Shown here one piece after another: positions 48,528 through 59,364 of a stretch of 64,000 nucleotides of DNA; within the stretch, counting starts at the first letter, position 1; each line of letters starts with the position of its first letter. The DNA comes from Chondrus crispus. Taxonomy: Eukaryota; Rhodophyta; Florideophyceae; Gigartinales; Gigartinaceae. The DNA lies in NCBI RefSeq assembly GCF_000350225.1, contig NW_005178993.1, forward strand, positions 62,001 through 126,000, written 5' to 3'. The notes beneath the pieces were generated by a model, which searched no databases, had not been told where the DNA came from, and was given only the letters and a program-made list of their open reading frames with translations. The translations under genes were made by a program, and so were the position numbers.

Positions 48528-49322
48528 GAGACTTCAGTGAAATGAGGCACACGAAACTATTAATTAAAAATATATTCTTGTTTTTAGTGTTTAGTAACTT
48601 GCTACAAAGAGAATGCCAAAATCTGGAAGCCTCAGGTCCTCCGCAGATGCTCCGTTGAACTGTGGAAGTCTTGTCTAAGTTTCCGGAGAATTGCGCATTC
48701 CTCCGTTCCTCCTCCGGAAGCACTCCAAAACTGGCCAACGTCCTCCGTTAGTACTCCGCACCACCTCCTATCGCGGTGAATATGTTTACTAGGGGACTGG
48801 CTACTCGCTACTTTGCAACCGAAGCCGCTGTGGAGCTGTATGACAATTTTTTCTGTCTTTGTTGTATGTTATGTCTTCTGGAAAAGTACTGTGTAACCTG
48901 ATTGTTAGCTCCCCGAGTAAACTGGTTGTGAGAAATACAATCCTGTGACAGCGCTTGCAGCTGCAATCTGCAACAGAACCCCTCGTCTGAGCTGCACTGC
49001 AGATCTTCGACATTTCGCTCTCTTTTTGGGGTGCCTCCAACTGTCTGTGGTGTAGCATGGAATGACGTTTGCTCCACTATATCGCGTGGCCCTTGATCTT
49101 TACATCTTCTCCGGGCGATAACATTTTTGAAGACCTATGCAACTGAACACATGAACAGTATTCTTTCTGGTGCGACCCAAAAACACATTTCGAAAGTGGT
49201 CTTGGGTACTCATTAAATGTCTATCCAATCTTAGATATGTACGTACACTTTTGACAATTGTTGACTGCTAATGCGTTGTCTGTGACATTTTGCTAACTGT
49301 GCTTTTAACTGTGTAGATTAAG

Positions 49323-49798
49323 TTGGGAAAGCGGTTAGAGGTCGTTCTTTCGACAACTGTACAATGTCGTTTGATGGCACTGACTTTCGAATATATGAGC
49401 CGACACAGTTTAGTCGTAGATGATATTCGAAAAAGGTTCATGGACCAGGATTATGGTACGAGGTGGGTGTCTGCATTTCAACTGGTCAAATTGTGTGGAC
49501 TCACGGGCCATTCCCATGAGCGTCATTTTCTGACGTCCGTATCTTAGTGAGTCGCATGAAGAAAATGCTCCTGACAGATGAGTATGTCGTGGGCGACGGT
49601 GGGTATTCTGATAACCGATGCAAAAGGCCAACCGAAGAAGAAGATGTGCATTTCTACTCCGTAGTTCGGGCGAGGCATGAGACTGTCAACAGACGACTTA
49701 AGCAGTTTTACTGTTTAGGCAACCGCTTTCGGCATAACATTTCTCTACACTCCTCATGCTTACATGCTGTTTCAAATCTAACGGAACTCATGATCTAG
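49323..49798 (+). pseudogene. Harbinger/ISL2EU-like transposase C-terminal fragment
   Basis: Two frames with a shift near 49545. The second, LLTDEYVVGDGGYSDNRC (second catalytic Asp region) followed by RARHETVNRRLKQF and LGNRFRHNISLHSSC, is the pattern of the end of DDE_4-type nucleases of PIF/ISL2EU elements, with the Glu in RHETVN. The N-terminal part is missing. Confidence 0.6.
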
Positions 49799-51439
49799 AA
49801 CGGTGAGCTTCTACATGCATTGTAGAGAGAACTGTATCGGTGAATAACTTTGCTGTGGTGTTTTGCAGATAAAAGTGAAGCGTTGAACGCAAAATCTCTT
49901 TCCTGGCACCTTCTTGCCATCTGTATGTTCTTAATACCTCACCGAATGGTTATATGTATTCTCCTCTCTATTTGAGAGTACGGTACTTCTCTTGGTACAA
50001 CAAGGGCCAATTTCCGCTCAACAAAGTCTCGTATAGTTTGGTTCTTCCTGATGCAGAAAATGTACCCAAGCTGTACTGTCTTGGTTTAGGAAAATTGTTC
50101 GACCGAACGTTTACCCTTCATCCTGAAATAATAATAGTGCTTCACAAACTACCTGACCGCGATGGACAGGCAAAGTCAAACGTCCGCATTTGGCAAAACC
50201 CACTGAGCAGCAGCTCGGTATAATCTAGGAAGACATTCCACAAATCCACCTCCCTTTCGGTAACATTTCCTTATCCATATACTGTAATCCAGTACCATTG
50301 ATCGCGACAAATGCCACATTTATCCTATTTACTGCAGCCCCCAAACGGTGTGAGTGTCACAACTTTTATCATGTCTATCACTACCATAATCCTTAAGGTT
50401 GTGCCACCTGTCCCTAGGGACACTAGCTAGTGTGTAGCACTACCTCTTATAGACAACTCAACTACCTACACTTTTGAGGATCCTCCTAAAGGATCCTCAT
50501 TGGTAAAAGGGCAAACGCCTAATTAAGCCTTATAGAGGCATATTTATAGGTAGCATCCCACTAAAAAGGGGGGTGAGCACAGTTTTAGCCCTCTCGACCT
50601 GGCGTCGAGTGGAAGTATAATGCCGAGGACGAAGACAGTGAACGTCTTCGTCCTCATCAACCTCACACCCAAAAACTGGAACCCAAACCAGACGAAAGCT
50701 TCAGCAACCCGTGTCCGCCTTCCGCACCCAGCGCCAACTAGGCACGTGAACCTCTAACCGCTGCACACAGCGCCTCCGTGGCCATCGCCAACACGTTGCC
50801 ACCCAACAAACCCCGCCGCTGTGGGATTATCGACAGCGAGAGACTTATTCGGACGCCAGGCAAGCGATAGCGCGTAGTGCAAAATGGTACTGTTACAGCG
50901 TAAAATTATGATGTTTGCACTCAACTGTGATGCATTGTTGTAGGGGCCATTAGTACTCTCATGCATATCGCCGATTGCTGAACAAATATTCTGGTAATTG
51001 CGAAATAACAGGGCTAAAATTAGAACTGAACATGGCATATCGAGATGACAATAAAACATCTGTACAGCTAATCAAAATATGATTTCTCACCAGATTTCGT
51101 ACATCGCAGTTCATAACACGGCAGCAAGGCTTTTCAAAAATCAGAAGACTACGGCGCTGATTTTGGCGCACTTTTCAAATGACACATTGAATTTGCGCAA
51201 TAACGGGATCCCTTCAAACATATCTGCCACACCTCAAAAACTCCCTCGTACGCACGCCCGGAACATCACCTCCCTTACCTTGCCGGACTTCCGCGCCTCA
51301 CCTCACCCACGCACGCACTCTTCCCTCCTTCAGACTTACCTCACCAGTCTCAGGCATGCCGGAAATATCAGCAAACTGAGGCAACAGCTGGCATTCAGCT
51401 CCTCATCCACACCTCCCTTCGCCGCGACGAGGAGTGTTC
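49799..51439. other. no gene recognised
   Basis: Mostly AT-rich sequence. A hairpin with perfect 12-bp arms and a 7-nt loop lies at 50625-50655. The stretch 50395-50760 has the texture of an LTR, but I could not find ends or a target duplication. 51220-51440 is C/T-rich and is probably the leader of the next transposase relic. Confidence 0.45.
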
Positions 51440-53340
51440 TCGTTACCAACCGGAGCCCCTTCACTAAAGCCCTGACGAGAAAAATGATTCGCCTTCGCCA
51501 ATCCTCGACTCTTTCTACAACAGCGGTGGTTTCGCATCCATCCTGCAAATGATTGACTTTGACGTTAAGAAATTTCAAAGCATGTGTAAAATATTGCTGA
51601 TTTTATTACGTCCAAGTACAAGCTTGGTCGTGGACGTAAATCTCCGTTTTCAGGAAAGGATGTGTTATTTATGGTGTTAAATGCTCTCAAACACGGCGGT
51701 AACTGGGATCTTCTCGGTCGAATATTCAAGATCAAGGGGCTGACTTTTGAGCGTCTCATTATGAATTTCATGCGCCTTATCCATGAGGAGTTCTCTCGCC
51801 AGTTGTTCTTTCAGACTGGAGAGCACCACAGTATGACTGCACTGGAAGAAAAAGATAAAACTTTCAAGAACTTCAAATGCGCATTTTACGCTGCCGATGT
51901 TACGTTTCAGCACACCAATCGCCCAAGCGGAAATCACGAAGAATCGAAAAAGTACTATTCGGGGAAACACAGGCTTTACGGGTATAAGGTAGAAGTTTCA
52001 GTTCTGCAAAATGGGTTTGCAATTGACTGCACCAATCATTACCCCGGATCCTATTCAGACATCGACATAATGCATAACAATAAAGCTTTTCCCGATACTG
52101 TTTTGCGAAAGTGTGAGGGCGAAACGCAAATCATTGACGGTGGATTGAATGCTGAATAGTTCCCAGATCATTGGTCTTCAATCGCTGATAAAGGGTACCA
52201 AGGAACATTGGAGTTCATTCGAGCAATTACGATCAACGAACGCCCTGCTTGTGGTATTCTGTCTTTTTCAGAAGAACCTTTCAACCGGGAGCTCTCTTCT
52301 GACAGAATTATTGTCGCAAACGTTTTCGGGCGCCCTGTATTCCCTCTGAGGAGTCGTTGGTAGTAAGTTTCGGTGGAGAGTGGGCAATTATGATCCCATT
52401 TTTAATTTGTGTTTGGCGTTGACAAACGCCCACGTTCGCGTGAATGCTCTGCGATCCTGTGGTATAACCATTCTCTTAGAAATTTAATTTAGAATTAAAA
52501 TCAGATTAGCTACTGTAGAGCCCGAAGCTCTACAGTACTACACGCGCGCCCACGTGCACCCCACGTGCAGGGGGAATGCGCACACACGTGTACGACACGT
52601 GTGCGGTCAGCCCCGCTGGCTGACAGCATTACAGCGCGGCACGACCGCGCCGGCTACCGTAGTACGATATACTACAGCAGCTCGGTACTGTAGTATAGTA
52701 TGATAACTCCACGTTGTACCATAAATAATAGGAGGGACCGACGGAGGGGGGGACCAAGTTAGCTTGGTCACGACCCTCCACCGTCAGACTAACGTCCCGC
52801 TTATTTCTAACTAACGCGCCTCCGTAGCGCGTGCGTTAGAGAGGAACCGCATGGGTCGGGACGCGCCGGCACGGGAGCGAGCCAGGATCCGCCCGCCTCC
52901 GCCCGTCAGCGCAGGAACGTTACCCAGAGCTGCTCCGGGGCGTCGAGGCGTCGATCCGCTCGTGCGTACCGGCGTCCTATGCCGTCTCGCTCCACCACAC
53001 CGCTACCGGGTCCGTGCCCGGTTCCGTAAGCAGGTGGTATCCCCCGTCTTCCCGCCGATCGGGGTCTACGTCGAACTGTCAGCAACACCCCGTCGTCGTT
53101 GGGGTGTTTACGCTACAGTTCCGAAGATCTCGATTTCTATCAGCGCTTCAAAAATTGCAACCACAGTATCGGGAGTGAGCTTCTCGAGAAGCGCAAACTC
53201 CGCCAACAACGCTACTGTCGCAGGCGTAGACAAAAGATGGATACCAAATTTCGCAGTATGATCGGCTCTGACGAAGAAACCCAGTCCTCGTGGTTGCTGG
53301 GATTCTGTAACCTTTGTTGTAACATCATTTTGATATGATA
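51440..53340 (+). pseudogene. Harbinger-like (DDE_4) transposase, split by a solo LTR
   Basis: It aligns with the intact copy at 59365: ILDSFYNSGGFASILQMIDF, FMVLNALKHGGNWDLLGRIF, ADVTFQHTNRPSG (Asp), YYSGKHRLYGYKVEVSVLQNG, IADKGYQGT (Asp). At the third site the motif is SSDRIIVANVFG, Ala in place of the catalytic Glu. The frame is then interrupted at 52458 by an LTR; after 53117 it resumes with EDLDFYQRF and a basic C-terminus (RRRRQKMDTKFRSM), matching the intact end. One stop lies near 52159 and there are shifts near the start. Confidence 0.85.
52458..53117 (+). repeat. solo LTR of family A inside the Harbinger relic
   Basis: It starts TGTGGTATAACC and ends TTTACGCTACA. The flanking pentamers are GATCC (52453-52457) and GTTCC (53118-53122), one mismatch. 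Skipping the LTR and one pentamer restores the transposase frame across the junction, which confirms the limits. Confidence 0.9.
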
Positions 53341-54862
53341 CTGATGTTCACTTGTTACAGATACAGCAGGTCCGTCTAAATATGGGATAAACCGGGTATA
53401 GCCGGGACAAAACTAAATCTGCACAGTTGTCACTTTTCAATGAAATCGGTCCTGTCGGGATGTCTTTGTGCCAAATGTTCCACCTTCAAAGTCCATTCCA
53501 GTCCACACACGGTCCGGAAGAGCCAATCGGACTGCACCGTCGAGTTTCTTAACTTCGAATTGAGTAGATTGCCGTCTTTTCTTCCCGCCAAACTATACCT
53601 CCGTTCCGTTACAGCGCGCACTGTTCTTCAGTCCGAGCACTCAGATTTGATCAAGCACAACCCGGAATCGCGATGCTGGTATTCTCGCAGTCCAATACAG
53701 GCCGAAAAGCAATAACAGTCGCCAGGAGATCGTCTAAGGCGTCCAGAAGCGACACCAGGAGGCAAAGCCGCGAGCAACAAGCACTGCAGACAGGTATTAA
53801 TGGGGATAAGACTGTGAGGGAAGCTGCAGATAAGGCTCACATGCCGAAGTCTACACTGCAAAATCGCATTAACAGAATTGAATCTGGCTGTGGAGTGAAA
53901 AAAGGGAGAGTGGGACGAGCTCTAGACCTCCAGAAAGAGGAAGAAGATCTACTTGTGAAGTGGCTTCAGAAAATTGGAGACACGGGCTACCCTCTCACCA
54001 GACTGGACTTGGTAGATGTCGTCGAAGAGCTTGTCGGTTTGATGTGGGAGAGGAGGAGAGAGAAACTGCGCCTCGAGGGTGGCAGGCCGAGAAAAGATTG
54101 GGTAACAGGTTTCCAACAGTGTCACAAGGGTAGAGTTCGCTTTGGGAGGGCGAGCAAACAAGAGGCAGCTCGAATCCGTGCCACGAATGCCGACACTCTT
54201 ACAACTCATATGGTTTCCTGGGAGGAATTTTGTCGGCGCCGCAATCTCGAGGCAACACTGATATTCAACACGGACGAAAATGAGATGACTCCGGGGAAGG
54301 ACGTTGATAGAACGACTACTAAGCGTACATGCACTACAGCTGGAGTTAGAGGCCAGCACTCTCAGCCTTTGTTCAAGAACTATGACAGATGAACAATGAT
54401 GCCTGCCGTCTGCGCTGACGGCAGTAGAGGAATTTGTATGTTCATAATCAAATGTGCTCGTATTCGGACTAGGAAGATCGTGGGGATGCACGGTCAGGAA
54501 GTGCGCCAGATTCCGTCAGATTGCTTACCGCGCCATGCACTAATTACAACTCGAAAGGAACTTGATGTCTGCGACAAGGACAACTTTCTAGAATGGGCGA
54601 AATACGTTGTTAAGATTGTAGCAGATCTTACTGTTAACGGCCGTAAAGTCTGTCTGGTATTTGACGGATACCGAAGCCATATGGGCTTCAAGGTTCTTCG
54701 AACGCTTAGAGATGGGGGCGTGGTTGTTTACTGCCTTCCTACTCATACTAGCAGTGCTACTCAGCCCCTGGATGTGGCTGTCTACTCTCCTTTCAAGACA
54801 CATCTCAACAATCTGATCTACTCCATTGCTGGCACCCATAGTCAGGTCGAGTACGATCAATC

Positions 54863-54912
54863 GACAAAGAGAGCAAAATCGAACTGATCAGTTCGATTTT
54901 GCTCTCTTTGTC
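54863..54912. repeat. 50-bp perfect palindrome inside the pogo relic
   Basis: Two 25-bp arms meet without spacer at 54887/54888 (TGA|TCA). Comparison with the pogo copy at 62614 shows that only the right arm is ancestral coding sequence; the left arm is its reverse complement inserted between two GATCA pentamers. Confidence 0.95.
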
Positions 54913-54945
54913 AAAGCAGCGTACGAGCACGCATTTACACCTGAT

Positions 54946-55010
54946 AACATTCGCGCGGGCTTTTGCAAGACAGGGCGAGAACATTCGCTCGGGCTTTTGC
55001 AAGACAGGGC
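54946..55010. repeat. 34-bp tandem duplication in the pogo relic
   Basis: The 31-base segments at 54946-54976 and 54980-55010 are identical except for one base. The period of 34 is not a multiple of three and shifts the transposase frame (NIRAGFCKTG is read twice, in two frames). Confidence 0.9.
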
Positions 55011-55540
55011 TGTGGCCAGTCGACGCATCGCCGCTGCTGTTTTGTCCTCTCCCCACTGATGGCAGCACATCTGGTGGGGGTTCAGTTCCTCTATCGGTCT
55101 CGCAGATGTACCAGATGGTTGTCAAGAAGTGGGAGCAGATGAAAAATGGACTACAGCTGCAGGCAGTCTCCTCGCATCGCTGTTTCCTAGGGACACCTCA
55201 GGGACTTGCGTTGACATATGACGAGGCCATGAGCCAGAATCTGGCACTGGACAGAGCCTATGAGCAGAAAAAGGAGGCTGAGGCACTCCTGAATCAGGCT
55301 CGTAATGACAGGCGCGATACAAGGGGCTTTCAACCCGCCAAAGAGAGAGAGAAGGGCGCACTAATCGCGGATATGAGTCGATCGCGGCTTTCGGGTATGT
55401 CGCTTGCGACATGGCTTCGCAGGCCTCACTGCTCAATAAAAAACGTCGTGTGGATGCGAAAGTGGCTTGCGCACTGCGGCAACAGCGGTACAATCATTTT
55501 CGGCTGCGCATGCGTCGGGCCCAGTCGTAGATCATCATAG

Positions 55541-57189
55541 CAGTTCCGGCCGGAGTCCGAGATGCTGGACTCCAGCATAGCGATGAGGCGGTGCTGTTAT
55601 ATCGTGGATACGATTCGCCTGAGTGCCGAACATCACCAAATGGCAGTCGGCGCCGCTTTCCAAATCAGTGCATAAAATTAGCCAAATTTAAAGATTCTGA
55701 CTCGGACACGTCCCAAGCTTACCCTCCATTACTCCCAAAACGACCCCTTCAGGGCTCCTGTCTCGCCACTGCGAGATCTCGCAGTGGCGAGACATGTCGA
55801 CATGACGAATTTTTGCGCAATCGTCTCCAATGCAAAGCGACAGTATCAGCGATACAGGGGGTACCATATTTAGAGCTACCACCTGTAGCGTGGTAAAATA
55901 GGCACTAAGTCGGGTTTGGCACAAGAACGGTAACGTAACACGAAGACTGTATTTTAAGAATGTGCCCGACGATCTTTCAGAGCTTCTGATTGGTCCGATC
56001 CAGACGTTCATCAGACGATTGTGGCCATGTATTTCAGGTATCCGTTACAGTTTTGACCAATCACGTGGTCGAGCGAAGCACAGTCTTATGGATGTTCCCG
56101 ATGCGCCACATCCCCTTGAGACAGTGGGCACAGTGTTTTACACGGCCAAGTCCAGAGTCACGTTGAGGCAAACAGCAGCGGGTTTGGCTCTGCAGTGTAG
56201 TGCAATGTGCCTGGCAGGCCGCGAACACAGTCCCACAGTCAAACAAAAAGAAGAAAAACAACAACAGCAACAACCACTGCCGATGGTACGCGCTACGGAG
56301 CGTTCGAGACTCCCTTTCCCCTTGTGTGGGCTTGCGGCCCACGGTAGCTCGACTCCGACGGGGGAGGAGGGGGTTAAGGGAAGGCACCCGGCCCGGGAGG
56401 ATAATGGTGGTAGAGACTTGTGAAGACTTGAGCGCTCGACGAGTGCGGGTTGGGCTTGTCTCCGAGGATGTAACCGCGGTTTGCTGGGTTGTAAGGCCAA
56501 TGCTCGACGAGCGTGTTCAGCACCTTGTGTGTAATTCAAGGTCTTCGAGGGGGGCTTGTGCAGCACTACCCGACGGGATCGTAACCGTGTAGCAACGCTA
56601 CTATCGACGTGTTGCCCGATGGCTAAAAACACCCTCACCAGCGCAATCGCGATCGCGGTAGGCGGTACCAACTCTGTCTTATACAGTAAGACCTTCGACG
56701 GAGGCGTCGTTACGACAGCCTTCCTACGGAACTTGAAACAATAGCAGCGCTACACAACGTGTTGCCCGATGGCTAAAACACCTACACCGGATCGGTTGCA
56801 ACCGACTCCAATGGAACCAACACAATTAAGGGAAAAACAGAGGTAGAGATAGAAAAGGATAGGGAAATGAAGAAAAGAAGGAATGGGACCGCCGAGCGCT
56901 GAAGGATGCCGTAGGCTTAGGTAAAAGGGAGCGTCTTGGTAAAAGACGGACTTCGACCAAGGCGACATTCAACTCCGGCAACTCGGGTTACCTTTACTGA
57001 CTTGGTGGTCAGAGGGCTAAGGTATATATCGCCCCGCCGGAGCCACTACAGTAGCTCGCGGCGCTAGATCCTAGATCTAATCTAGTGTCAGCAAAATTAA
57101 TGCCAACTAATTAACTAAATAAAATAAAATAATTAAAAATTAAAACTGTGCAATTATTCACACGTGTGTCCTCCAACCCGGACTACTTT
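55541..57189. other. repeat-bearing stretch without a recognised gene
   Basis: It holds the 36-bp palindrome at 55759-55794 and a partial direct repeat around 56607 and 56757 (ACGTGTTGCCCGATGGCTAA, 150 bp apart). From about 56980 to 57250 the sequence has the texture of the LTRs elsewhere (TATATATCGCC, CTACAGTAGC, an end TTGCACTACA at 57246), but the left end was not found. Confidence 0.5.
55759..55794. repeat. 36-bp perfect palindrome
   Basis: Two 18-bp arms meet without spacer at 55776/55777 (AGA|TCT). It lies downstream of the pogo relic, outside any frame I can recognise. Confidence 0.95.
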
Positions 57190-59364
57190 TCATATCCAAA
57201 TATTTTCCTTTTTTCCACCCCCCTTTTCAGGTGCGTATTGCACTACAGGCAGCATTCTGAGAGGCAAGCGTGACATGGCCGACACGCGCGCCGATGAGCC
57301 GAACGTCCCGGAGTTCATCGGTATGGCGCTATCTAAGGCGTAGGAGGAGCAAAAGTGCTGCAAACACGACAAAAAGAGTTAGAAATTGATTGAGCCGGAT
57401 GCGTGAGCTAAAAGTAGTGTGGTACCTTCAAATCCCATTTGTCAAAAAAGTTCTCCCGTCCAAATGTGAGGCGCAGTCTTGGCAATCGTTTGCTGAAGTT
57501 TAAAAGATTTTCATCTCTTCGTTTTCTGTACAGACCTTCAAGTAGGCGTCGCCCTCGAGGACTGCAACCAGTCTGCTCTCTCGCATGCACTGCCAGCATA
57601 TTCTGTCGGATTCTTCCAAATGTGGCACCCCTCTGGAGAGGAGCACCTTGCGCAGTGACTCATAAACTTTGTCCGTCGCCTTGCGCTTCGTAGAGATGCA
57701 CAGAGCACATTTCATGTTGGTCGTAGGTGCCCGTTGCGACCAAAAAGAGCTACAAAGGTCGCAATATCGTTGTCAATTCTGCCCGCCTTTTTCCCCTGCT
57801 CTTTGAAGGAAAAAAGGCGGGTAGAGTTGCAGTTCAAACGTCGTGGCCCACTAAAAACAACCTACAAATAGCCCTTATGATATACGTGCGTTTCTGACCC
57901 ATTCTAGAAAATATCGTCGGGCACGTCCTTAACTATGCAAACTCATCATGGTCGTCTGTTTCTGCTTCTTGCGTGGCTTGAGAGCCTCAAATATGATGCG
58001 TCTGGCCTTGTGAAAATGTGAAGACGCATCAGGTTGCGAGAGGGCTACCGCTGCCGCCTCTAATTTTTGAGAAATCATTCGCTGCTTCGATCACGGAGAG
58101 AGGACGAGACTGACTAGCATTAGAAATCTCCTCCATCACTTTATCTGTATGCTCTGCTTCAGTTCGCGCAGATGAAACACACCTAGACCGATCTATTTCC
58201 TCCATAATTCTCTCCACATCTTCTAGAGCTTCTGTCTCCAAATCCTCTGCCATAACCCAATCATTAATATTACTTTCATTTAACGTGGCAATATCAGCGG
58301 CATCGCTTTGGTCATTAACATTACTCACATTTGCATTTTTGGCCTGGAGATATAGACCCTACATATCTTTTAAAAAAGATTCCATGACGTCCTTCGGGAA
58401 TCGCTCGATGGGCCTGGGGACACTTGTTTATCATACGTTTGGGTGTAGAGCCGTTAGAGTAGCACTAAACCTGGTCATGTACTATATATGGAGGCACTAA
58501 ATCGGGTAACCCCTGTACCTCCATCTGCCAATGAAAGAAGAAGCAGAGGCTCCGGAGTAAATTAAGGTGTAATTGTATTTAATGTTTTGAATTTGTCCCA
58601 TATTTAGCCGGACCCGCTGTATGTCCGTAAAAATTAGAATCATTCCATAATACCAAGGCCTTTGGTTTATTATTTGTATGATAACTTTGCCTCGCGTCGT
58701 TTCAGAAGTGTCGAGGCCATTTGGCAACACAAGGTGTTTGCGCAATAGCCCGATAATTGTGGTTGAGCTCTATTCAAGTAGCTGTTGTTATAAAATTACG
58801 GAATATATCGGATCACCCGGAAAACGAGCGAGTCGTTCGAAAATTGTTCCTTGTCTGCGCAACACCTCAGTATTTGCCATTAGACCTAATGAATCCCTCT
58901 GTAAAGGGAACACAATTTATCGCCCACGTGGTTACGTTTATCGAGAGACCACTGTAGCCTGAAGTACTCGCAGAAGTTTAGGCTACAAACCTTCTGATGC
59001 ACTACGCTCAGCTTCGTCTCCGCTCGTTCCCGTCCATTACGGGCATGCTGACTGACAACCCTGTTTCGCTCGTACATACCTATATTGTTTGGCCTAAGCC
59101 GTTTCTGCACCATTAGACCTTTCGTGCAAACACCTGTCGCACACGAAATCACATTGATTCCTACAGTAAAAGTACTGCGCAATTAAAACTGATCCAGTAT
59201 ATCAGTACTTTCGAAATATTTGTATGAATACGTGGTATTGTCAGGTCCACTAGATCTGTTTTCGATCGACTTTGTCATAACCTGAGCTGTAATGATTTAC
59301 GAAAATTATCGGTCCAGTTCAAAAAAGGGCGGTCTTTTACAATAGGCTCTGGTCTTTCGGAAAC
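57190..59364. other. short unrecognised frames only
   Basis: A minus frame at 57500-57715 has CALC and CWQC pairs and might be a worn zinc-finger piece. A minus frame at 58029-58328 encodes an acidic 99-residue segment of no known kind. Neither is convincing. The stretch before 59365 would contain the promoter and left end of the Harbinger element, which I could not delimit. Confidence 0.4.

Larger units (their letters stand above)
42401..48794 (-). mobile_element. CACTA (En/Spm) transposon, both ends present
   Basis: The ends read inwards as CGCTAGTAAACA (42401) and CCCTAGTAAACA (right, from 48794), flanked by the 3-bp target duplication GAC at 42398-42400 and 48795-48797. Both ends look like CACTAGTAAACA with a different change at position 2. 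Subterminal regions on both sides carry repeated CGGAG/CTCCG motifs in opposite orientation, usual for CACTA elements. Inside are a Tnp2-type transposase (minus), a divergent second gene (plus) and a GC-rich gene fragment (minus). Length is 6394 bp. Confidence 0.85.
53673..55540 (+). pseudogene. pogo/Tigger-like (DDE_1) transposase, decayed
   Basis: The first 239 codons are intact: a Psq-type helix-turn-helix (TVREAADKAHMPKSTLQNRI), a CENP-B-like segment with KDWVTGFQQCHKGRVRFGRA, and the start of the DDE domain with IFNTDENEMTPGKDV (Asp). After a stop near 54392 the frame of 54396-54887 continues with VCLVFDGYRSHMGF (second Asp) and HTSSATQPLDVAVYSPFK. Then a 31-nt inverted duplication and a 34-bp tandem duplication shift the frame, and the C-terminal part, with GLWPVD and a Gln/Glu/Arg-rich tail, follows. 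Without these two duplications the C-terminal third would read with only small defects. Confidence 0.75.

Noticed and set aside
50395..50760. LTR in the gap after the ISL2EU-like fragment
   Set aside because: Texture is suggestive, but no TG...CA ends with matching target duplication were found.
56138..56671. 177-codon minus ORF
   Set aside because: Ser/Arg-rich, overlaps repeat-like sequence, no motif.
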